This document shows positions 56,601 to 64,000 of a stretch of 64,000 nucleotides of DNA, in pieces. The stretch comes from Ryuthela nishihirai (lineage: Eukaryota; Arthropoda; Arachnida; Araneae; Heptathelidae), in assembly GCA_038380435.1 (NCBI GenBank), contig JAWZYU010000013.1, forward strand, positions 68,404,446 through 68,468,445. Direction: 5' to 3'. Numbering within the stretch: the stretch's first letter is position 1; each line of letters opens with the position of its first letter. The translations under genes and the position numbers were made by a program. Below the pieces are notes generated by a model. The model was not told the origin of the DNA. It ran no database searches and saw only the letters and a list, made by a program, of their open reading frames with translations.

Positions 56601-57974
56601 TTTAAAGTATATCGGAGTGTTACTGTATTTTGCATAATTCCGAAGTCATAATTATGTTTCTCTTATTTGACATCTAAATGTTTATCTCCTATCTAAACTG
56701 AAATGAGCAATTACGAGAGAGATTTTACTTTAGTTTACTCCTCAGTTTAAAATTGTACATATTGACTTATTTTCTAGACTCTTTAGAATGTTATCCATTA
56801 GTGTATTTAACGTATTCCTATTTTCCTGATGATGCATAGAATACAACAATAAATTTTATATATTTATCTCGATAATATACCCAGTCTTTAATGATTTTTC
56901 CATCGACATTGTTGCATGACTCTTCACAGAAATTCCGTATTGCATACTTTGTATTACTTATAATAGATTGTTGTATTGCTCATTAAAAATCTAGGTTCTA
57001 TTATTTCAGACCTTAATTCCCTAACATGTAATTTTTTTATTTATTTTCAGCAGTGCTATCTTCTAGCTTATGCAATCACTATGTTGTACCAGAAACTGTT
57101 GCTCAGAACCACACGCCTCCTAGTTCCTATTCGCTGAACTAGACGGCTTCCAACTTGACGTTAATGGCATGTGCACTTCTTCCCTAAATCTCCATTAACC
57201 CTTGTTAGCAAAAATACTATGTGTTAAGCAGCTTATGTCTTCTACTTAGTTTCTAGATCCTGTGAAAGTTCCAGGAAATAGTTCCTGTGAAAGTACGATA
57301 ATAAAAGGACAGGTTCTTATCTAAGTGTTTGTGTGTTGTATGAGAAACCAGGACAAGCTAGTAACGCTTCTAGGTTATCTCCGTCCTTTGTGTAGGGTAG
57401 TGCCTTTTCATCTTTGAAAAACATTTTTTTCTATAATAATCCCGCTGGAAGAAAATATAGTTTTCATCCAGAGATTCCATTAGCAGGTAGCAAATCTTCG
57501 ATCAAGGATGTTTATTTTCTCCACCTAGCATACCGTAAAATTCATGATAAAACAGAAATATATAAACTCCAAATAATTATTACAGAAAAAACTATCGTTT
57601 ACAGAAACAAATCGGCTAGCTTTAGAGCAACTAATAACCAATTAATTCAAAACTCAAGAACGCCTACTTAAGAAAAACGTATTTTAAAAGTACGAGGAAA
57701 TATATAAAGGGCTTAGTCATATGAATTAAATAAGACCTTCCGAGAAAGCGGAGTCGATATAAATGATCACTTGACTGTCCTAAATAAGAAATTGTTGAAT
57801 GAGAAAAAAATCTATACAGAGGGAGGATTTCAAATTTTTGTCGACTGAAGTTTAGAAAATCTCAAAGTTAGCTAAAGTGGAATGGGGTTGAAGGGTGGTT
57901 GTTACAAACGTAATATTACTGTTTTGATAAATTACCGTTAGACTGTTACAAATGTATGAAGAGAGTTGGATTGA
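56601..57974. other. No gene recognised
   Basis: AT-rich sequence. The plus frame at 57414-57671 (85 codons) reads MKNIFFYNNPAGRKYSF at its start and has better amino-acid balance than most chance frames here, but no family is recognised. Confidence 0.35.
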
Positions 57975-58105
57975 TTTGCCACTGAGCAGCACTATTTGCA
58001 CACAATGGGCTACATGGCCAGATCACAAGGACACTAAGGGATCAGATAAAGTTGGGTGAAGAAGACCTACAGTACAGCTGTTGGGAGAGAAAATTCCATC
58101 TGACG
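57975..58105 (-). mobile_element. SINE family B, partial, head-to-head with next
   Basis: Minus-strand terminal part of family B: 'ccactgagcagcactatttg', 'caatgggctacatggccag', 'ttgggagagaaaattcc'. The body stops there. Confidence 0.8.
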
Positions 58106-58149
58106 AGAGAGATCATCCTCTCGTAAAGTCCATAGATTCCACCTTGCTC

Positions 58150-58378
58150 TCGTTGAGTAGTGACCGAGGTGTGGTTGGAAAGGACACCATCCATCATATG
58201 GGACGTTGTTACTCTTGTGCAGGAAACCCATAGCCTATGCTCGTTAAAGAACACACTGAATGGGGGGGTTATGGCATGGTATCACCTTCCACTATCCTAC
58301 TCTAAATCTCTTAGGCCCTTTGTGTTTTGGCCTTTTGCCCCATTGTGTTTGCAAAAGTGTTGCTTAGATGTAAAATCA
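58150..58378 (+). mobile_element. SINE family B, partial, inverted copy
   Basis: Plus-strand part of family B: 'gttggaaaggacaccatcca', 'gggacgttgttactcttgtg', 'ccattgtgtttgcaaaagtg' and 'gcttagatgtaaaatca'. With 57975-58105 it forms an inverted pair about 45 bp apart, suggesting two insertions or one inversion. Confidence 0.8.
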
Positions 58379-59043
58379 TGCAACCAAGAAAGTTCCTTTA
58401 TTGCTCTTGGTGTTTATGAATGATAGATTAGCAATGATTCTTACTTCATATTTCCTAAAAGAATTTCTCATTCAGAATAAACTTACTGCAGCTTTTAGAG
58501 GGCTTGTAATTTTTCTTATTGAAATTCTACGTTATGCAAAAATGTCAGCTGAAAACATCATGGAAAGATTTCTGATTGGCAAAAAAACTAATGAAAACTT
58601 AAAAATAAATTTGCGAAAATTTTGTGAATATTATTGATAGACTAAAGTTTTAATATGGTTATACTAACTTAAACTAGAAGGACGCCTATCGCCTATGGCG
58701 CATAGGATAATCTCGTTTACAAAGAGAAAGGAGTTTTTCTTTTCCCTACTGTTTCATTCCTTAAAAGTTTTAATTTGAGCTAATGAAAAATCGGGAAAAT
58801 GCAAATAATATTTCATTAGTAATTATAAACATAAAAGTATTCCTCTTTAATTCTTAAATCTAAAAAGTTGCATTTCGCACATTTTTCTTAGGAAGTGAGT
58901 AGATTACACTGGTTTACAAGGTTTTCATAACATGAACATTATAGTTGCCTTTAACTATTTTTAAGTGTTAATTTCAGATCTGGCGTTAGAAAATGGCTAG
59001 CATGTCACGTTTTTATGCTATTGGTCATTTTGACTCCTATTAA
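58379..59043. other. No gene recognised
   Basis: The frame at 58401-58637 has no recognised domain. 'atctggcgttagaaaatggc' at 58979 nearly repeats at 59240 just before the start of the next gene relic. Confidence 0.4.
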
Positions 59044-59090
59044 GATCTTCCTATACCAACACCTCCAGGCAACTGAGCCTGGAGGTGTTG
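59044..59090. repeat. Perfect 14-bp hairpin built from coding sequence
   Basis: CAACACCTCCAGGC (59057-59070) and GCCTGGAGGTGTTG (59077-59090) form a perfect stem with a 6-nt loop. The left side from 59044 ('gatcttcctataccaacacc') matches 59659-59682 inside the adjacent gene relic at 23 of 24 positions. Confidence 0.88.
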
Positions 59091-59253
59091 ATAGTGGGAG
59101 AATACTAGATATTTTACTTTTTGTGGCTGGTAACACTGATTGCCAAGTGCGAGAAAATATGTAACAGTAACCTAACCTCAAACCGCCATTCTTGTTGTTT
59201 TCATTGTAGGAGGAACACGTGCTGTACGTTGAAGAGTGAAATCTGGCGTTTAA

Positions 59254-60938
59254 ATGGCAGAAAGGCAGCATCGCGGATGTGTTAATGTGCCAGATAAGTT
59301 TTGTTATGTATACGGAACTTATATTTTAAAATCCAAGGGTCGTTCTTTGAAAAATGTTGTGAAGAAAGCCAAAACATTTGTATTTTGGATGTCATGTTGG
59401 AGATCATGACAAAACATGGGCTCCACATGTATGCTGCATTTCGTGCTTTGTTGGCCTGAGTGAATGGTTGAAAAATAAGATAAAATCCATGCCCTTTGCA
59501 GTTCCAATGATTTAGCGAGAGTCAACTAGTTACTTGCATGATTGCTATTTTTGTTCAACTGAAGTGTCAGGTTTTCAAGTGTCGAGTCTCAAAAAGAACG
59601 AAGCAAATTACAATATCCAAATGGGCCTTCAACCATAAGGCCAGTTCCTCATAGAGAAGATTTTCCTATACCAACACCTCCAACCAACTGGGAGGAGATG
59701 TATTCACATTTATCAGAGGAAGACTTTGAGGCACATACATATCCTGATCCTACATACGCCCCTAAAAAGTTAGACGAACCTCATCTGATTCAGCAAAATG
59801 AACTAAATGATGTTGTTCGAGACCTAGGACTTTCCAAACAACAAGCTGAGGTTTTAGGTTCAAGACTTCAAGAGAGGAATCTTCTAGCCAAAGGTACCAG
59901 AGTTTCTCTGTTCAGAAAGAGAAATTTGGCTTTATCTACTTATTACGATATGCAAGATGATTTGTGTTTCTGCACAGATATTTCAGAGCTGATCGAAAAA
60001 ATTGGAACAACTCACGACCCTAAGTAATGGCGTCTATTTATAGATTCCTCAAAATTCAGCTTAAAAACTGATCTTTTGCAGAAAGGAAACCAAATTTCTT
60101 CCATTTCAGTGACACACGCTGTGGGAATGAAGGAAACGTACGAAAACATGAAAAAAATGCTCACTGCTATAAAATATGACCAGTTTAAGTAGACAATATG
60201 AGGTGACCTGAAAGTCATATCTCTCTTGCTCGAGTTTCAAGGAGGCTTCATAACATTTTGCTGTTTTCTATGCTTTTGGGACACTAGGGCCAGAAAGAAA
60301 TATTACAAAACAAAAGACTGGAGTCTTCTAGCCAAGAGAGATGTTTTTATTCCTGGAAATAATAATGTGAGATAGTTGACCTCTAGTTGACCCTTATGAT
60401 GTTCTGCTCCCACCACTGCACATCAGACTGGGGCTTTTTAAAAACTTTGTAAAGGCTATGGACAAAACTGGTAAAGGGTTTTTTCACTTGAAGGAAACAT
60501 TTCCAAACCTAAGTGATCCCAAATTCAAAGAAGGGATCTTTGTTGGTCCTCAGATCAGGAAGTTATTGAATGATACTGTTTTCGAAGAAAAACTGAATAT
60601 GAAGGAGCGCGCTGCATGTAAATCCTTCACGTCTCTGGTCCAGAGTTTTCTGGGGAATCACAAAGAGGAAAACTACCATTAGCTCATTCAAGATCTTCTC
60701 AAAACCTATGAAAATCTTGTCTGCCGAATGGTCTTTGGAGATCCATTTCTTGCACTCGCATCTCGACTCCATTCCGAAGAAATTAGGAGCTGTCACTGAT
60801 GAGCAAGGGGAAAGATTTCACCAGGATATCTGAACCATGGACGAGAGATACCAAGGCAGAGGGGACCCAGTAATGATGAGTGACTACTGCTTGTTCTTGC
60901 AGAAGGAATATACCTCAGCACATAAAGACAAAAAATGA
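59254..60938 (+). pseudogene. Relic of a multicopy arthropod protein of unknown function
   Basis: From ATG 59254 (MAERQHRGCVNVPDKFCYVY) to a stop near 60938, plus-strand frames assemble into one uninterrupted protein-like order. An N-terminal cysteine region has CYVYG (family usually CYVCG), HVCCISC and LHDCYFC, looking like a zinc-binding fold. The 109-codon frame 59698-60027 follows (HLSEEDFEAHTY, NELNDVVRDLGLSKQQAEVL, ERNLLAKGT, LCFCTDI). Then come WRLFIDSSKF, SVTHAVGMKETYENMKKML, GDLKVISLLL, FCCFLC, then DKTGKGFFHLKETFPNLSDP and KEGIFVGPQIRKLLNDT (60458-60682), and SHLDSIPKK-type, DEQGERFHQDI and RYQGRGDPVMMSDYC at the end. Stops and frameshifts at 59460, 59512, 60027, 60190 and elsewhere inactivate it. 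I recall this family as repeated many times in arthropod and some cnidarian gene sets without a named domain; that is memory, not a search. A mobile origin is possible. Confidence 0.75.
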
Positions 60939-61362
60939 ACTTCTTGTATGTATAAAAGATCCTTACTCATGTTTTCTTATTTTGCATTTCAACATTATTT
61001 CACTAGTTACTTTATATTCAGTAGTCTATAAATACGATGTAATTAATTAGCGAATTTTAAGATGCAATTTAATTAAAGAGGCGTATTTATTTTCATTTCC
61101 CAGATATGAGTATTCATTGAAATTTGAAATACATCAATCGTAAGTAAAAAAACTGTATGTGCTGCAGATGTTTCACAGTCATATTTGAATTCAGCACCCC
61201 AAAATTAGTTGAAAACATTCTATTTGACCAATGTTATGAAAAAAAGTTTCAATTTGTTGTCTAGTGTTATTGCTGTCAGTGGAATATCTGTTAAAAATTA
61301 CCACTAATTTTTCAAACTTTTGTCATTATATATGTATTATTTGTCAAAATTGAAAACACCTT
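60939..61362. other. 3' flank of the gene relic
   Basis: AT-rich; 'tcatatttgaattcagcacc' near 61170 may belong to a 3' untranslated part of the relic. No terminal inverted repeat pairing with sequence upstream of 59254 was found. Confidence 0.35.
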
Positions 61363-61918
61363 ATGATCATCAGACTGGTGATTCTCTATGCTTCACCCAT
61401 ATGGGCGAATACTACACCCATCAATATTCGTAAGATTAAGGTCTTACAGAACAAGATTTGGAGAACTGCGTTCGATGCTCCCTGGTTTCTCACTAACAGA
61501 CAACTCCATAAAGATCTGGGCATCGACCATATATATACACATATAAAACACACCTCAAAAAGATTTTTTGAGGTTGTAAGCAATAATCCCAATGAAATTA
61601 TTTATTCTCTGATTCTTTACGATCATACTGTTTTGAACAAGTACAAGAGGCCTAAAACGGTAGCGCTCTCTGAGGAGAGGTTCTAAAACGGTAGCGTTCT
61701 CTGAGGACTGTAAATACCCGTTTTAGGTTTCTTATGTAATTTTCCTGCTACTTTTAGCTTCTCTTATATTTGCCCTTAGGGTCGCACCTAAGGGTAGTAT
61801 ACTTATATATTTTGTTCTTACTCATGCCAAATAAGGATATCTTTATGATGGAGTTGGTTAGGGGTAAAATTATTACCCGGCACATCGAATATGATTATAC
61901 GATCTACGATCTACGAAA
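61363..61918 (+). mobile_element. Jockey-type LINE 3' fragment, second copy
   Basis: 5'-truncated copy corresponding to 44955-45473. The 107-codon frame (61363-61686) gives the ORF2 tail: VILYASPIWANTTPINIRKI, HKDLGIDHIYTHIKHTSKRF and SNNPNEIIYSLILYDHTV. This tail is open across the region where the 40-kb copy has frame breaks. A 30-bp duplication containing 'aaaacggtagcg' occurs at 61650-61700. The 3' UTR ends in CGATCTACGATCTACGA at 61900-61916. Confidence 0.9.
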
Positions 61919-62640
61919 ACTCCTGAAAGTTGAACAGGTAGACCTGGAAGGAGTTGGAGCTCAGAAGTGGAAGGAAGCGGACATGCTTTTGCATAGCTCC
62001 AAGAAGTGAACTTTAGTTAGCTAAACCTTTACTTAAATTGCCTAATAACCTTGGCGAGATCGGGTATCCAACCCCCGTGCAGCTCTTGATCGGCAGTTTA
62101 GGATTAGCTTAGCCTAATTTTTTTATCTAAACTTTGGTTTATATGTGCAGGATTGTAAAGATTTCAAACTGAAACTCTGCTTATTTTCTGAATTGAAGTC
62201 TTCTGACTGCTAATTTTGTGTTCGTTTTTTATCTCTGTGTGGGAAAAATTGTTATACGTATTTGATTTTAACTGACAAATATTTAATTTGTCAGTTTTAA
62301 CTTCCGTTAATTTTCCTTTGAAGTTTTTTGCTTTACAAAAAATTGTTACCGATAGGATAGCGCGTTCGAATCTAACGGTCAATCTTTAACTGTCAGATTT
62401 GAAGCTTTTGCTATTTATAACTTTATTCTCTTGACTTGTGGAATTATTTTACATGTTTCAATGTGAAATTTAAACTGTATTGTAAAGGATTTACAAGTGC
62501 AAGTTTACTTTTTATTTATATTAGATCCTGAAATTTGAAAATTGCAAATTTCTTATTAGATTTATTTATTTACAACGTTGCATTCAACTGGAAATTCGGT
62601 GAACAAGCACCTCCTACCCACACAAAAATTTAAATATTTT
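61919..62640 (+). mobile_element. Jockey-type LINE 5' leader, truncated
   Basis: Directly after the 3' terminus of the previous fragment, 'ggaaggagttggagctcaga', 'ggcgagatcgggtatccaac' and 'cccgtgcagctcttgatcgg' resemble the 5' leader of the 40-kb element (40145-40340). Similarity is partial and fades after about 62120. The frame 61770-62009 spans the joint and is a shadow. Interpretation: head-to-tail tandem or an insertion at the old 3' end. Confidence 0.6.
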
Positions 62641-62781
62641 CTTAGAAACCGAACAGTTACATAACTTATTTAAAATGAATAACAAAGAAAAATTTAATTG
62701 CAGAAGGTAAGTTTGGACAGTTTGAATTAAATTGAACACAATAATTTTTTTATTCATTTTACAATTAATAATTAAATAGTA

Positions 62782-63395
62782 TTAATTAGGTTTGTAGTAG
62801 TCAGAAAATTGAACAATCCATTGACTTTTTTGTAGTGTAGTTTTTAAAATATTGGGCAAAGTGAAATCTGACAAAGAGAGATTTTCAAGGTTATGAAAGA
62901 AACTGTTTCTTTCTTTCGAGTATTTAATACAATTTAAAAGAACATGAGAAATCGCTTCGGGAACTTTACAAGAGGTGCAAATTTTAGAGGTAGCTTTGTT
63001 AATCTTGTAGATATAAAAATTCAGGTCCAACAAATCTAATTCTAAGTCTATAGCAGATTGAGAGATAATTTCTTGAAATTTTAAGGTTTGAAAGTGTTGT
63101 GACTTCAGGGTCAAGATAAAATCTATACGAACTGTAAAAAGGACCATTAATTGAAAAGTAACATTTTGATGCAGAAAGTTCGTACACGATTTAATTTCAT
63201 TTTTAAAGTTGGAGAAATAAATGCGTTGGGATGAGAGTATCAATGAGAAGTATGATGCGTTGGGATGAGAGTATCAATGAGAAGTATGATACGTTGGGAT
63301 GAGGGTATCGATGAGAAGTGCTTCCTTTGCGTAATGGTCAGTCCATTCGCTTCCTTTATTCCCACAGTAGCTTGGGGACCCCTGTAAGACAAATC
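62782..63395 (-). pseudogene. RNase H-bearing LINE C-terminal fragment
   Basis: On the minus strand from about 63395, GSPSYCGNKGSEWTDHYAKE resembles the closing motif of LINE RNase H (usually W-x-P-S-H-x-G-x-x-G-N-E-x-A-D-x-x-A-K). It is followed by KEALLIDTLIPT, a 34-bp repeat that breaks the frame, then a 153-codon frame (62782-63243) with CTSCKVPEAISHVLLNCIKY, the CxxC-H-C region that ends R1/I-type or RNase H-bearing jockey-group LINEs. The stop at 62782 is probably native. The family is distinct from the 40-kb element, which lacks RNase H. Confidence 0.75.
63221..63322. repeat. 34-bp tandem repeat, three units
   Basis: CGTTGGGATGAGAGTATCAA followed by TGAGAAGTATGAT repeats at 63223, 63257 and 63291. 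The third unit ends in the unmodified LINE coding sequence, so the unit grew from it. A length not divisible by three shifts the frame with every copy. Confidence 0.9.
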
Positions 63396-64000
63396 TGGTA
63401 AGAACACGTTTATGGAATCAAGAAAATATCATGATTAAATAACAGAAATATACGTTTTTAAAGAGTGATGTGAATTGGCAAAATCGTTTGGTTATGCATC
63501 TGGAAAGGTTTGTTCAAAAACAATGGAAAACACGAGCCAGATTCAGAATAGTGATCATTTGTTTTATGAGCCGCGTTCTTTTGCAATGAACTGGATGTGG
63601 ATCATGAGCAGCGAGTTGACTTGGCCTGTCCTAGATGTAAAAAAGGGGAAATAATAGCTGAAGTTTGCGAAGAAATCAATAGAATGAAAGCGATTATATC
63701 AGACTTCTGAAATTGCTTTTAAGTAAGACCCACTACTAAGCTCAGGCTGGAAGATAACAAAGGCGATGATCCGAACGTTTCAACTCAGATTTTTTCCTTT
63801 ATCTGTCAAATATTCTTTCTGATTCACTGAGTTGTCAAAGAGTAAAGTATCATGGAAAAAAAGATAAATTTTATGTAGAAGAAAAATTAGGAAAAAGAAA
63901 CAGCATTTTTTTTTATCTCAACAACTGTAAATAAATGTTGCGTTCTGTTGGAATTCAGGTTGTATAAAATAGAAGAAATCAAGAAAGTTTTATTCAGGAC
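63396..64000. other. No gene recognised
   Basis: AT-rich sequence to the window end. 'ttgcaatgaactggatgtgg' and 'ttgtcctagatgtaaaaaagg'-like words near 63590-63645 could be coding remains but show no consistent frame. Confidence 0.35.

Overview
This window looks like repeat-dominated, AT-rich nuclear DNA of an arthropod, probably an arachnid (spider-like). The kingdom-level call is firm: it contains non-LTR retrotransposons with introns absent, tRNA-derived SINEs, mariner-type and hAT-type DNA transposon remains and long diverged minisatellites, with no operons or bacterial-style gene packing. The arachnid call is inference from the mix of families and is not proven by any host gene. I recognise no intact host gene and no host exon. 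Nearly every coding signal is a decayed mobile element.

Layout. 1-5 kb: a mariner transposase relic (+), then a CR1/L2/jockey-superfamily LINE (-). 5.2-8.2 kb: a decayed RTE-like LINE (-) carrying a truncated palindromic MITE. 8.2-15 kb: mostly anonymous DNA with four SINE copies of two families. 15.8-17.9 kb: two adjacent long minisatellites (about 35-bp and about 37-47-bp units). 20.1-23.8 kb: a second, longer copy of the RTE-like LINE (-) with a SINE inside. 24-26.3 kb: a LINE tail, a foldback element with a SINE nested in one arm, and a 142-bp tandem array. 28 kb: a recent 274-bp tandem duplication. 30.7-32.2 kb: tRNA-like repeats and a hAT-type MITE with a perfect 8-bp target duplication. 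33.7-35.3 kb: two SINEs. 35.7-37.7 kb: an IS630/Tc1/mariner-type transposon with terminal inverted repeats of about 115 bp and a GC-rich 480-bp insertion inside its transposase. 40.1-45.5 kb: a full-length but mutated jockey-type LINE with a 14-bp target-site duplication. 45.6-47.3 kb: a second hAT-type MITE, a 3' stub of the RTE-like LINE with an (ATC)n tail, and another transposase relic. 50-52 kb: SINEs, one split by a palindromic MITE. 54.6-56.6 kb: inverted tRNA-like pair and composite tandem arrays. 59.2-60.9 kb: a broken copy of a cysteine-containing protein family of unknown function. 61.3-63.4 kb: a jockey 3' end joined to a jockey 5' leader, then an RNase H-bearing LINE fragment (-).

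How the parts relate. LINEs supply reverse transcriptase that could have mobilised the two SINE families. The DNA transposons supply transposase for short palindromic derivatives. Nesting gives relative ages: RTE-like LINE older than the MITE and SINE in it; foldback element older than its SINE; that SINE family older than the MITE in the 50.8-kb copy. No element here appears able to move unaided, because each coding region has stops, frameshifts or lost catalytic residues.
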